Notes: generated by a model not told the origin, from the letters alone. A DNA stretch of 64,000 nucleotides from Atherinomorus stipes (GCA_023101725.1 JALJCO010013717.1:91001-155000), one strand, 5' to 3'; positions 39,701-54,700 are shown, counted from the stretch's first letter. A program made the numbers and translations.

Positions 39701-42700
39701 ACCGTCAGGATGACCAACCACGCCGGCGCAGAACCATCAGGATGAAGAACCGCGCCCTGATGCAGAACCGTCAGGATGAGGAACCGCGCCCTGATGCAGA
39801 ACCGTCAGGATGAAGAACCGCGCCCTGATGCAGAACCGTCAGGATGAGGAACCGCGCCCTGATGCAGAACCGTCAGGATGAGGAACCGCGCCCTGATGCA
39901 GAACCGTCAGGATGAGGAACCGCGCCCTGATGCAGAACCGTCAGGATGAAGAACCGCGCCCTGATGCAGAACCGTCAGGATGAGGAACCGCGCCCTGATG
40001 CAGAACCGTCAGGATGACCTACCACGCCGGCGCAGAACCATCAGGATGAGGAACCGCGCCCGGATGCAGAACCGTCAGGATGACCAACCACGCCGGCGCA
40101 GAACCATCAGGATGAGGAACCGCGCCCTGATGCAGAACCGTCAGGACGAGGAACCGCGCCCTGATGCAGAACCGTCAGGATGAGGAACCGCGCCCTGATG
40201 CAGAACCGTCAGGATGAGGAACCGCGCCCTGATGCAGAACCGTCAGGATGAAGAACCGCGCCCTGATGCAGAACCGTCAGGATGAGGAACCGCGCCCTGA
40301 TGCAGAACCGTCAGGATGAGGAACCGCGCCCTGATGCAGAACCGTCAGGATTAGGAACCGCGCCCTGATGCAGAACCGTCAGGATGAGGAACCGCGCCCT
40401 GATGCAGAACCGTCAGGATGAGGAACCGCGCCCTGATGCAGAACCGTCAGGATGAGGAACCGCGCCCTGATGCAGAACCGTCAGGACGAGGAACCGCGCC
40501 CTGATGCAGAACCGTCAGGATGAGGAACCGCGCCCTGATGCAGAACCGTCAGGATTAGGAACCGCGCCCTGATGCAGAACCGTCAGGATGAGGAACCGCG
40601 CCCTGATGCAGAACCGTCAGGATGAGGAACCGCGCCCTGATGCAGAACCGTCAGGATGAGGAACCGCGCCCTGATGCAGAACCGTCAGGATGAGGAACCG
40701 CGCCCTGATGCAGAACCGTCAGGATGAGGAACCGCGCCCTGATGCAGAACCGTCAGGATGAGGAACCGCGCCCTGATGCAGAACCGTCAGGATGAGGAAC
40801 CGCGCCCTGATGCAGAACCGTCAGGATGAGGAACCGCGCCCTGATGCAGAACCGTCAGGATGAGGAACCGCGCCCTGATGCAGAACCGTCAGGATGAGGA
40901 ACCGCGCCCTGATGCAGAACCGTCAGGATGAGGAACCGCGCCCTGATGCAGAACCGTCAGGATGAGGAACCGCGCCCTGATGCAGAACCGTCAGGATGAG
41001 GAACCGCGCCCTGATGGAGAACCGTCAGGATGAGGAACCGCGCCCTGACGCAGAACCGTCAGGATGAGGAACCGCGCCCTGATGGAGAACCGTCAGGATG
41101 AGGAACCGCGCCCTGATGCAGAACCGTCAGGATGAGGAACCGCGCCCTGACGCAGAACCGTCAGGATGAGGAACCGCGCCCTGACGCAGAACCGTCAGGA
41201 CGAGGAACCGCGCCCTGATGCAGAACCGTCAGGATGAGGAACCGCGCCCTGATGGAGAACCGTCAGGATGAGGAACCGCGCCCTGATGGAGAACCGTCAG
41301 GATGAGGAACCGCGCCCTGATGCAGAACCGTCAGGATGAGGAACCGCGCCCTGATGCAGAACCGTCAGGATTAGGAACCTCGCCCTGACGCAGAACCGTC
41401 AGGACGAGGAACCGCGCCCTGATGCAGAACCGTCAGGATGAGGAACCGCGCCCTGATGGAGAACCGTCAGGATGAGGAACCGCGCCCTGATGCAGAACCG
41501 TCAGGATGAGGAACCGCGCCCTGATGCAGAACCGTCAGGATGAGGAACCGCGCCCTGATGCAGAACCGTCAGGATGAGGAACCGCGCCCTGATGCAGAAC
41601 CGTCAGGATGAGGAACCGCGCCCTGATGCAGAACCGTCAGGATTAGGAACCGCGCCCTGATGGAGAACCGTCAGGATGAGGAACCTCGCCCTGACGCAGA
41701 ACCGTCAGGATGAGGAACCACGCCCTGATGGAGAACCGTCAGGATGAGGAACCGCGCCCTGATGCAGAACCGTCAGGATGAGGAACCACGCCCTGATGGA
41801 GAACCGTCAGGATGAGGAACCGCGCCCTGATGCAGAACCGTCAGGATGAGGAACCGCGCCCATTTTCATGACTCTCCTCTGCAGCTGGGTGTAGCTGCTG
41901 AACCAATCGCGGATCTGTACGATGAAGCTGGATTAACTTAGCCGGGATTTGTCTCTGTTACCTGGTTAACTTAACCAGACAATCTTCATGAACGTTCCTA
42001 CGAAGCTGGTTATCATCTCCGTATGTAAAGCAGGTTTCCATCTTAATCACCTAAAAGGGGCGGGGTTTGAAGCGTCTGACCAATCGCAGACATGGAGAAA
42101 CAAAGCGACCTATTTCACAATGATGATGATGGTTATGGTGATGACGGTGATGACGATGACGATGGTGATGGTGATGATGATGATGACGATGATGATATCT
42201 AACATATGAAGAATTCAGGATCATCGTTCCTGAATGAGAACACGACATTATCATTCAGGAACGATAAAAAATGTCTCCGTTTATGCTTCAGCAACACAGT
42301 CGCCATAGCAACAGCAGGAAGGAATGCTGGCTGTTAATGCACATGGCAGGTTAGGCGTTCAGCATCAGTTACCATGGAGATAGAACCCGGTCAGAACTGA
42401 ACCCGGTCCAGACCAGGTTACCAGGGAGATAGAACCCGATCAGAACTGAACCCGGTCCGGACCAGGTCAGGCGTTCAGCATCAGTTACCATGGAGATAGA
42501 ACCCGATCAGAACTGAACCCGGTCCAGACCAGGTTACCAGGGAGATAGAACCCGATCAGAACTGAACCCGGTCCGGACCAGGTCAGGCGTTCAGCATCAG
42601 TTACCGGGGAGATAGAACCAGATCAGAACTGAACCCGGTCCAGACCAGGTTACCAGGGAGATAGAACCCGATCAGAACTGAACCCGGTCCGGACCAGGTC

Positions 42701-45700
42701 AGGCGTTCAGCATCAGTTACCGGGGAGATAGAACCAGATCAGAACTGAACCCGGTCCAGACCAGGTTACCAGGGAGATAGAACCCGGTCAGAACTGAACC
42801 CGGTCCGGACCAGGTTAGGCGTTCAGCATCAGTTACCGGGGAGATAGAACCCGATCAGAACTGAACCCGGTCCAGACCAGGTTAGGGGTTCAGCATCAGT
42901 TACCGGGGAGATAGAACCCGATCAGAACTGAACCCGGTCCGGACCAGGTTAGGCGTTCAGCATCAGTTACCATGGAGATAGAACCCGATCAGAACTGAAC
43001 CCGGTCCGGACCAGGTTAGGCGTTCAGCATCAGTTACCGGGGAGATAGAACCCGGTCAGAACTGAACCCGGTCCAGACCCCCATGCTGTCCTAACCAGTT
43101 GTTCTGATCCGTTTCAGCCGATGTGGGTCTTCGATGAGGACGTGGGAATGAACCAGAGGGAGATCACGTACGTCCCAGGACTCTACAAGATCTTCGATGA
43201 GATCCTCGGTAAGTCAATCCAGTCCGTTTGTCTCAGAGGACGTCCGTTTGTCTCAGAGGACGTCCATCTGTCTCAGAGGACGTCCGTTTGTCTCAGAGGA
43301 CGTCCATCTGTCCGGTGAAGCGTCCGTTTGTCTCAGAGGACGTCCGTTTGTCTCAGAGGACGTCCATCTGTCTCAGAGGACGTCCATCTGTCCGGTGAAG
43401 CGTCCGTTTGTCTCAGAGGACGTCCGTTTGTCTCAGAGGATGTCCATCTGTCTCAGAGTACGTCCATCTGTCCGGTGAAGCGTCCGTTTGTCTCATAGGA
43501 CGTCCGTTTGTCTCAGAGGACGTCCGTTTGTCTCAGAGGACGTCCATCTGTCTCAGAGGACGTCCGTTTGTCTCAGAGGACGTCCGTTTGTCTCAGAGGA
43601 TGTCCATCTGTCTCAGAGGACGTCCGTTTGTCTCAGAGGATGTCCATCTGTCTCAGAGGACGTCCATCTGTCCGGTGAAGCGTCCGTTTGTCTCAGAGGA
43701 CGTCCGTTTGTCTCAGAGGATGTCCATTTGTCCGGTGAAGCGTCCGTTTGTCTCAGAGGATGTCCGTTTGTCTCAGAGGATGTCCATTTGTCCGGTGAAG
43801 CGTCCGTTTGTCTCAGAGGATGTCCGTTTGTCTCAGAGAACGTCCATCTGTCCGGTGAAGCGTCTCTTTGTCTCAGAGGGCGTCCGTTTGTCTCAGACGA
43901 CGTCCGTTTGTCTCAGAGGACGTCCATCTATCCAGTGAAGCGTCCGTTTGTCTCAGAGGACGTCCGTTTGTCTCAGAGGACGTCCATCTATCCGGTGAAG
44001 TGTCTCTTTGTCTCAGAGGACGTCCATCTGTCCGGTGAAGCGTCTCTTTGTCTCAGAGGATGTCCGTTTGTCTCAGAGGACGTCCATCTGTCCGGTGAAG
44101 CGTCCGTTTGTCTCAGAGGACGTCCATCATGGCGGATGTGAGAGGAATGTTTGTGGGAAAACTGATTGGTGGCCGTCAGACACGATGGACGGATTAAAAT
44201 GCAGCAGCGAAGTGGCCATCTGAAAGTGAAAGGAGGCCAAGCAGCGAGGGAGGGTGTTCCCGTGGTTGGGGGGGGACTGGCTGAGTAGAAGGACGGAGTG
44301 ACGGACAGAGACGTTTCTGTCTAATGTTTTGCTGTGAAACAAACTTGTGGCTTATTCAGCTGGTAAATAATTATTTAGCCTCAAACTCTTTTCTCAGTGT
44401 TGTTTTTGTTGTTTCATAGAAGTAAACAGCTGATCAGATGATGGTGTCACTAAGTAAACAGCTGATCAGATGATGGTGTTACTAAGTAAACAGCTGATCA
44501 GATGATGGTGTCACTAAGTAAACAGCTGATCAGATGATGAAGGTTTTACTAAGTAAACAGCTGATCAGATGATGAAGGCGTCACTAAGTAAACAGCTGAT
44601 CAGACGATGAAGGCGTTACTAAGTAAACAGCTGATCAGATGATGAAGGCGTCACTAAGTAAACAGCTGATCAGATGATGAAGGCGTCACTAAGTAAACAG
44701 CTGATCAGATGATGAAGGTGTTACTAAGTAAACAGCTGATCAGATGATGAAGGCGTTACTAAGTAAACAGCTGATCAGATGATGAAGGCGTCACTAAGTA
44801 AACAGCTGATCAGATGATGAAGGTGTTACTAAGTAAACAGCTGATCAGATGATGAAGGTGTTACTAAGTAAACAGCTGATCAGATGATGAAGGCGTTACT
44901 AAGTAAACAGCTGATCAGATGATGAAGGCGTTACTAAGTAAACAGCTGATCAGATGATGAAGGCGTTACTTAGTAAACAGCTGATCAGATGATGAAGGTG
45001 TTACTAAGTAAACAGCTGATCAGATGATGAAGGCGTTACTAAGTAAACAGCTGATCAGATGATGAAGGTGTTACTAAGTAAACAGCTGATCAGATGATGA
45101 AGGTGTTACTAAGTAAACAGCTGATCAGATGATGAAGGCGTTACTAAGTAAACAGCTGATCAGATGATGAAGGCGTTACTAAGTAAACAGCTGATCAGAT
45201 GATGAAGGCGTTACTTAGTAAACAGCTGATCAGATGATGAAGGTGTTACTAAGTAAACAGCTGATCAGATGATGAAGGTGTTACTAAGTAAACAGCTGAT
45301 CAGATGATGAAGGCGTTACTAAGTAAACAGCTGATCAGATGATGAAGGCGTTACTAAGTAAACAGCTGATCAGATGATGAAGGTGTTACTAAGTAAACAG
45401 CTGATCAGATGATGAAGGCGTTACTAAGTAAACAGCTGATCAGATGATGAAGGTGTTACTAAGTAAACAGCTGATCAGATGATGAAGGCGTTACTAAGTA
45501 AACAGCTGATCAGATGATGAAGGTGTTACTAAGTAAACAGCTGATCAGATGATGAAGGCGTTACTAAGTAAACAGCTGATCAGATGATGAAGGTGTTACT
45601 AAGTAAACAGCTGATCAGATGATGAAGGCGTTACTAAGTAAACAGCTGATCAGATGATGAAGGCGTTACTAAGTAAACAGCTGATCAGATGATGAAGGCG

Positions 45701-48700
45701 TCACTAAGTAAACAGCTGATCAGATGAAGGTGTTACTAACAGCTGATCAGATGATGAAGGTGTTACTAAGTAAACAGCTGATCAGATGATGGTGTTACTA
45801 AGTAAACGGCTGATCAGATGATGAAGGCGTTACTAAGTAAACGGCTGATCAGATGATGAAGGCGTCACTAAGTAAACAGCTGATCAGATGATGAAGGCGT
45901 CACTAAGTAAACAGCTGATCAGATGATGAAGGTGTTACTAAGTAAACAGCTGATCAGATGATGAAGGTGTTACTAAGTAAACAGCTGATCAGATGATGAA
46001 GGCGTCACTAAGTAAACAGCTGATCAGATGATGAAGGTGTCACTAAGTAAACAGCTGATCAGATGATGAAGGTGTTACTAAGTAAACAGCTGATCAGATG
46101 ATGAAGGTGTTACTAAGTAAACAGCTGATCAGATGATGAAGGTGTCACTAAGTAAACAGCTGATCAGATGATGAAGGTGTTACTAAGTAAACAGCTGATC
46201 AGATGATGGTGTTACTAAGTAAAAGCTGATAGATGATGAAGGCGTACTAAGTAAACAGCTGATCAGATGATGAAGGCGTTACTAAGTAAACAGCTGATAG
46301 ATGATGAAGGGTTGAGTGAGATGATGGTGTTACTAAGTAAACAGCTGATCAGATGATGAAGGTGTCACTAAGTAAACAGCTGATCAGATGATGAAGGTGT
46401 CACTAAGTAAACAGCTGATCAGATGATGAAGGTGTTACTAAGTAAACAGCTGATCAGATGATGAAGGCGTCACTAAGTAAACAGCTGATCAGATGATGAA
46501 GGCGTTACTAAGTTAACAGCTGATCAGATGATGAAGGCGTTACTAAGTAAACAGCTGATCAGATGATGAAGGTGTTACTAAGTAAACAGCTGATCAGATG
46601 ATGGTGTTACTAAGTAAACGGCTGATCAGATGATGAAGGCGTTACTAAGTAAACAGCTGATCAGATGATGAAGGCGTCACTAAGTAAACAGCTGATCAGA
46701 TGATGAAGGCGTTACTAAGTAAACAGCTGATCAGATGATGAAGGCGTCACTAAGTAAACAGCTGATCAGATGATGAAGGCGTTACTAAGTAAACAGCTGA
46801 TAGATGATGAAGGTGTTACTAAGTAAACAGCTGATCAGATGATGAAGGCGCTAAGTAAAGCTGAAGATGATGGGTACTAAGTAAACAGCTGATCAGATGA
46901 TGAAGGCGTTACTAAGTAAACAGCTGATCAGATGATGAAGGCGTTACTAAGTAAACAGCTGATCAGGATGAAGGTGTTACTAAGTAAACAGCTGATCAGA
47001 TGATGAAGGCGTTACTAAGTAAACGGCTGATCAGATGATGAAGGCGTTACTAAGTAAACGGCTGATCAGATGATGAAGGCGTTACTAAGTAAACAGCTGA
47101 TCAGATGATGAAGGCGTTACTAAGTAAACAGCTGATCAGATGATGAAGGTGTCATGTAGTGAGATGATGGTGTTACTAAGTAAACAGCTGATCAGATGAT
47201 GAAGGTGTTACTAAGTAAACAGCTGATCAGATGATGAAGGCGTTACTAAGTAAACAGCTGATCAGATGATGGGTGTTACTAAGTAAACAGCTGATCAGAT
47301 GATGAAGGCGTTACTAAGTAAACAGCTGATCAGATGATGAAGGTGTTACTAAGTAAACAGCTGATCAGATGAAGGCGTCACTAAGTAAACAGCTGATCAG
47401 ATGATGAAGGCGTTACTAAGTAAACAGCTGATCAGATGATGAAGGTGTTACTAAGTAAACAGCTGATCAGATGATGAAGGCGTTACTAAGTAAACAGCTG
47501 ATCAGATGATGAAGGCGTCACTAAGTAAACAGCTGATCAGATGATGAAGGTGTCACTAAGTAAACAGCTGATCAGATGATGGGTGTTACTAAGTAAACAG
47601 CTGATCAGATGATGAAGGCGTCACTAAGTAAACAGCTGATCAGATGATGAAGGCGTCACTAAGTAAACAGCTGATCAGATGATGAAGGCGTCACTAAGTA
47701 AACAGCTGATCAGATGATGGTGTTACTAAGTAAACAGCTGATCAGATGATGAAGGTGTCACTAAGTAAACAGCTGATCAGATGAAGGTGTTACTAAGTAA
47801 ACAGCTGATCAGATGATGAAGGTGTTACTAAGTAAACAGCTGATCAGATGATGAAGGTGTTACTAAGTAAACAGCTGATCAGATGATGAAGGTGTTACTA
47901 AGTAAACAGCTGATCAGATGATGAAGGCGTTACTAAGTAAACAGCTGATCAGATGATGAAGGCGTTACTAAGTAAACAGCTGATCAGATGATGAAGGCGT
48001 TACTAAGTAAACAGCTGATCAGATGATGAAGGCGTTACTAAGTAAACAGCTGATCAGATGATGAAGGCGTCACTAAGTAAACAGCTGATCAGATGATGAA
48101 GGCGTTACTAAGTAAACAGCTGATCAGATGATGAAGGCGTTACTCAGTAAACAGCTGATCAGATGATGAAGGCGTTACTAAGTAAACAGCTGATCAGATG
48201 ATGAAGGCGTTACTCAGTAAACAGCTGATCAGATGATGAAGGCGTTACTAAGTAAACAGCTGATCAGATGATGGTGTTACTAAGTAAACAGCTGATCAGA
48301 TGATGAAGGTGTTACTAAGTAAACAGCTGATCAGATGATGAAGGCGTTACTCAGTAAACAGCTGATCAGATGATGAAGGCGTTACTCAGTAAACAGCTGA
48401 TCAGATGATGAAGGCGTTACTAAGTAAACAGCTGATCAGATGATGGTGTTACTAAGTAAACAGCTGATCAGATGATGAAGGCGTTACTCAGTAAACAGCT
48501 GATCAGATGATGAAGGCGTTACTAAGTAAACAGCTGATCAGATGATGAAGGCGTTACTAAGTAAACAGCTGATCAGATGATGAAGGCGTTACTCAGTAAA
48601 CAGCTGATCAGATGATGAAGGCGTTACTAAGTAAACAGCTGATCAGATGATGGTGTTACTAAGTAAACAGCTGATCAGATGATGGTGTTACTAAGTAAAC

Positions 48701-51700
48701 AGCTGATCAGATGATGGTGTTACTAAGTAAACAGCTGATCAGATGATGAAGGCGTTACTAAGTAAACAGCTGATCAGATGATGAAGGTGTTACTAAGTAA
48801 ACAGCTGATCAGATGATGAAGGTGTTACTAAGTAAACAGCTGATCAGATGATGAAGGTGTTACTAAGTAAACAGCTGATCAGATGATGAAGGCGTTACTA
48901 AGTAAACAGCTGATCAGATGATGAAGGTGTTACTAAGTAAACAGCTGATCAGATGATGAAGGTGTTACTAAGTAAACAGCTGATCAGATGATGAAGGTGT
49001 TACTAAGTAAACAGCTGATCAGATGATGAAGGCGTCACTAAACCAGAAAAATATTCGCGTCTTTTCCTCTTGAAGCTCATTGCAGCATTCAAAGCTCGTT
49101 TTCTCAGCTTTTTGGTCAGAAACAGGCATTTTCGCTGCAACACACCCATGTTCTACTGCAGATTAGTAAAGAACGGAAAAAGCTAGAAACAAATGTTTGT
49201 TTCTGATGAAAGACGAGAGTCTAAGCTTTCCTTTGGTACATTCAGTGTTTGCATTGGCACAGTACACAATATTCTGTGACTCCAAAATCAGTGAAAATGC
49301 TTAAAAACCCTGTAAGTATGCAGCTCTGCTGGGAAAAGGTCTGGCAGTCAGTGAGTTAATCGTCTTGTGGTCCGTGGTCGGCAGCGTTGCCGTTCCTGCT
49401 GAGTCCTGGCGGTTCTGATCTATGACCGGACCCGGTCATCGGTTTCCCTCCGCTCATCTTCACGGGCCTGAACGCAGTCGTTTAAGACGATGAAACGTTG
49501 ACTGAGGAGTTTGTGGTGTTTGTGGCAGTTGAGCGAGGCCTGCGGGTCATTGATCCTCTCCTGGACCTGCAGGCGTGCTGAGTCAGCGGTCCGGCTGATG
49601 CCGCTTCATTCACACCGGTGTTTTTATGACTCGGGTAAATGTGGCAGCGATGCAGCGCTTCATGATGCCAGAGACGAGGTGTCCTGAACTTTTAAAAGAT
49701 GAAGCTCAGCACATTCCACCTCCTAAACTCTGCTTTTTATTTTCATTTCTATTTTTGAAGCGTCTGACAAACGGTTTCCCGCTGCACTCCTGATCGTTCC
49801 AGACCCCCCCGGAGACTTTTTTAGGGCAGCATCGCTGTGCAGAGACATTTCTGCAACCATCTTTCTGGACCTTGCTGTATTCTGTCGCACGTGCAGGAAG
49901 ATTGATGAACATGTTTATATGAGATTTTTCAGGGTTTTTTTGCCTCTGTTCGGGGGGTGGGGGGGCAGCTCCACCGTGAGTTTAGTCTTACCATGCACCT
50001 TCATGCGAGTCGCTACCTGGCTCAGGTCAGATCAGGACGGCTTTCTCTCACAAACGGCATCCCGCCAGTTTGGGAAAAACATCCTCGACAGATTTTATCT
50101 ATCCAGGAGTTTCTGCTACGTGATGATGATGATGACGATGATGATTTTGTCTCATCCAGAAGTTTCTGTTACGCGATGATGATGATGATGATTTTGTCTC
50201 ATCCAGAAGTTTCTGTTACGTGTGATGATGATGATTTTGTCTCATCCAGAAGTTTCTGCTATGATGATGATGATGATGATGATGATTATGATTTTGTCTC
50301 ATCCAGAAGTTTCTGTTACACGATGATGATGATGATTTTGTCTCATCCAGAAGTTTCTGTTACGCGATGATGATGATGATTTTGTCTCATCCAGAAGTTT
50401 CTGCTATGATGATGATGATGATGATGATTATGATTTTGTCTCATCCAGAAGTTTCTGTTACGTGATGATGATGATTTTGTCTCATCCAGAAGTTTCTGCT
50501 ACGTGATGATGATGATGATTTTGTCTCATCCAGAAGTTTCTGTTACGTGATGATGATGATGATTTTGTCTCATCCAGAAGTTTCTGCTACGTGATGATGA
50601 TGATGATTTTGTCTCATCCAGAAGTTTCTGTTACGTGATGATGATGATGATTTTGTCTCATCCAGAAGTTTCTGTTACGTGATGATGATGATGATGATGA
50701 TGATTTTGTCTCATCCAGAAGTTTCTGTTACGTGATGATGATGATGATTTTGTCTCATCCAGAAGTTTCTGTTACGTGATGATGATGATTTTGTCTCATC
50801 CAGAAGTTTCTGTTACGTGATGATGATGATGATGATGATTTTGTCTCATCCAGAAGTTTCTGTTACGGTGATGATGATGATTTTGTCTCATCCAGAAGTT
50901 TCTGTTACATGTGATGATGATGATGATTTTGTCTCATCCAGAAGTTTCTGTTACGTCATGATGATCAATGTCTTGTCTCATCCAGAGTTTATTTAGTATA
51001 GCGCTTTTAACACAGGATTTTGTCTCATAACAAAGTCTGCTGAACAGATGATGATAACAATGATTGAATCTCACAGTGAGTTTCATTAAAACATAATGAT
51101 TAGATTCATAAAAACAAATCAACACAATGAATAATAAAATCAGTATAAATATCAGAAAAAATGATGATTTTAATCATCAGCCAAAATTTGAAAAAATGGT
51201 TCATGAAGGGTGATGATGATTTTGTCTAACCAGATGAGTTTTAAGAATGAGATGATTAAGATTCTGTCACAGACGAGGCCTGTTCGTGATGATGATGATT
51301 TTTGTCTCATCCAGAAGTTTGGGCCTGCTACGTGAGATGATGATTCTATCTCCCCCACAGTTTCTGTCCGTGAGAGATGACGATGATTTTACATCCAACA
51401 GCAGCAATCTCTGCTGACCGAAGAGTGACGAGTGAGGATTTTGAGCATGGAGAAGTCTCTGAGAGATGAGGAGGATGGTTTTGGGCATTTAAAGTTTCTA
51501 AAAACATATAAAAGATTTTGACTGAACCCTAAAAGTTACAGGCAACCAGTGAAGAGAGGCCAGAACGGGGGAGATGATGCTCTCTCTTCATGGTGTCCGT
51601 CAGCAGTTCCGTGCTGCAGGATTTTGGATGAACTGGAGGCGAGCCAGGTGTTTCTGAGATACGATGATGATGAGTGCGTTGCAATACTCAATCCGGAAGT

Positions 51701-54700
51701 TCTGGTTATAAAAGCATGGATGATCTGTCTCCAGGTCGCACCGGGATAAAAAATGTTTTGCCTTTGCTAAACGCCTCAGATGATGAAAAAGCTGGCCTTA
51801 ACAGTGGCCTTTATCTGTTACGTGATGATGATGATGATTTTGTCTCATCCAGAAGTTTCTGTTACGTGATGATGATGATGATTTTGTCTCATCCAGAAGT
51901 TTCTGTTACGTGTGATGATGATGATGATTTAGTCTCATCCAGAAGTTTCTGTTACGTGTGATGATGATGATTTTGTGTCATCCAGAAGTTTCTGTTACGT
52001 GATGATGATGATGATGATTTTATCTCATCCAGAAGTTTCTGCTACGTGATGATGATGATGATTTTGTCTCATCCAGAAGTTTCTGCTACGTGATGATGAT
52101 GATGATTTTGTCTCATCCAGAAGTTTCTGCTACGTGATGATGATGATGATTTTGTCTCATCCAGAAGTTTCTGTTACGTGATGATGATGATGATTTTGTC
52201 TCATCCAGAAGTTTCTGTTACGTGATGATGATGATGATTTTGTCTCATCCAGAAGTTTCTGTTACGTGATGATGATGATGATTTAGTCTCATCCAGAAGT
52301 TTCTGTTACGTGATGATGATGATTTTGTGTCATCCAGAAGTTTCTGTTACGTGATGATGATGATGATGATTTTGTCTCATCCAGAAGTTTCTGCTACGTG
52401 ATGATGATGATGATTTTGTCTCATCCAGAAGTTTCTGCTACGTGATGATGATGATGATTTTGTCTCATCCAGAAGTTTCTGCTACGTGATGATGATGATG
52501 ATTTTGTCTCATCCAGAAGTTTCTGTTACGTGATGATGATGATGATTTTGTCTCATCCAGAAGTTTCTGTTACGTGATGATGATGATGATTTTGTCTCAT
52601 CCAGAAGTTTCTGTTACGTGATGATGATGATTTTGTCTCATCCAGAAGTTTCTGTTACGTGATGATGATGATGATGATGATTTTGTCTCATCCAGAAGTT
52701 TCTGTTACGTGATGATGATGATGATGATTTTGTCTCATCCAGAAGTTTCTGTTACGTGATGATGATGATTTTGTCTCATCCAGAAGTTTCTGTTACGTGA
52801 TGATGATGATGATTTTGTCTCATCCAGAAGTTTCTGTTACGTGATGATGATGATGATTTTGTCTCATCCAGAAGTTTCTGTTACGTGATGATGATGATGA
52901 TGATGATTTTGTCTCATCCAGAAGTTTCTGTTACGTGATGATGATGATGATGATTTTGTCTCATCCAGAAGTTTCTGTTACGATGATGATGATGATTTTG
53001 TCTCATCCAGAAGTTTCTGTTACGTGATGATGATGATGATTTTGTCTCATCCAGAAGTTTCTGTTACGTGATGATGATGATGATGATGATTTTGTCTCAT
53101 CCAGAAGTTTCTGTTACGTGATGATGATGATGATTTTGTCTCATCCAGAAGTTTCTGTTACATGATGATGATGATGATTTTGTCTCATCCAGAAGTTTCT
53201 GTTACGTGATGATGATGATTTTGTCTCATCCAGAAGTTTCTGTTACGTGATGATGATGATGATTTTGTCTCATCCAGGAGTTTCTGTTACGTTGTGATGA
53301 TGATGATTTTGTCTCATCCAGAAGTTTCTGTTACGTGATGATGATGATGATGATTTTGTCTCATCCAGAAGTTTCTGTTACGTAATGATGATGATGATGA
53401 TTTTGTCTCATCCAGAAGTTTCTGTTACGTAATGATGATGATGATGATTTTGTCTCATCCAGAAGTTTCTGTTCTGTGATGATGATGATGATGATGATTA
53501 TGATTTTGTCTCATCCAGGAGTTTCTGTTACGTGATGATGATGATGATGATGATTTTGTCTCATCCAGAAGTTTCTGTTACGTGATGATGATGATGATGA
53601 TTATGATTTTGTCTCATCCAGAAGTTTCTGTTACATGATGATGATGATGATTTTGTCTCATCCAGAAGTTTCTGTTACGTGATGATGATGATGATGATTT
53701 TTCTCTCCGTTTGTCGTGATGATGATTATGATTTTGTCTCATCCAGAAGTTTCTGTTACATGATGATGATGATGATTTTGTCTCATCCAGAAGTTTCTGC
53801 TATCATGATGATGATTTTGTCTCATCCAGAAGTTTCTGCTACGTGATGATGATGATGATTTTGTCTCATCCAGAAGTTTCTGTTACATGATGATGATGAT
53901 GATTTTGTCTCATCCAGAAGTTTCTGTTACGTGATGATGATGTTATGATTTTGTCTCATCCAGAAGTTTCTGTTACGTGATGATGATGATTTTGTCTCAT
54001 CCAGAAGTTTCTGCTACATGATGATGATGATTTTGTCTCATCCAGGAGTTTCTGTTACGTGATGATGATGATGATGATGATGATTTTGTCTCATCCAGAA
54101 GTTTCTGTTACATGATGATGATGATGATGATTTTGTCTCATCCAGAAGTTTCTGCTATGTGATGATGATGATGATGATTTTGTCTCATCCAGAAGTTTCT
54201 GTTACGTGATGATGATGATGATGATGATTTTGTCTCATCCAGAAGTTTCTGCTACGTGATGATGATGATGATGATTTTGTCTCATCCAGAAGTTTCTGCT
54301 ACGTGATGATGATGATATTTTTCTCATCCAGAGTTTCTGATGATGATGATGATGATTTTGTCTCATCCAGAAGTTTCTGTTACATGATGATGATGATGAT
54401 GATGATTTTGTCTCATCATGAAGTTTCTGCTACGTGATGATGATGATGATGATGATTTTGCCTCATCATGAAGTTTCTGTTACGTGATGATGATGATGAT
54501 TTTGTCTCATCCAGAAGTTTCTGTTACGTGATGATGATGATGATTTTGTCTCATCCAGAAGTTTCTGTTACGTGATGATGATGATGATTTTGTCTCATCC
54601 AGAAGTTTCTGTTACGTGATGATGATGATGATTTTGTCTCATCCAGAAGTTTCTGTTACGTGGTGATGATGATGATGATTTTGTCTCATCCAGAAGTTTC

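Noticed and set aside
41988..42254. Met/Asp- or His-rich small proteins around 42.1 kb
   Set aside because: Products of an imperfect GAT/GAC microsatellite in both strands.
43197..44141. Possible coding extension of top2b exon 3 into the array (open frames of 65-217 codons)
   Set aside because: A good GTAAGT donor ends the exon exactly where TOP2B conservation stops and exon 4 continues the protein in phase.
44405..49035. Centromeric-type satellite
   Set aside because: The array lies inside an intron of an intact gene between conserved exons and is only 4.6 kb long.
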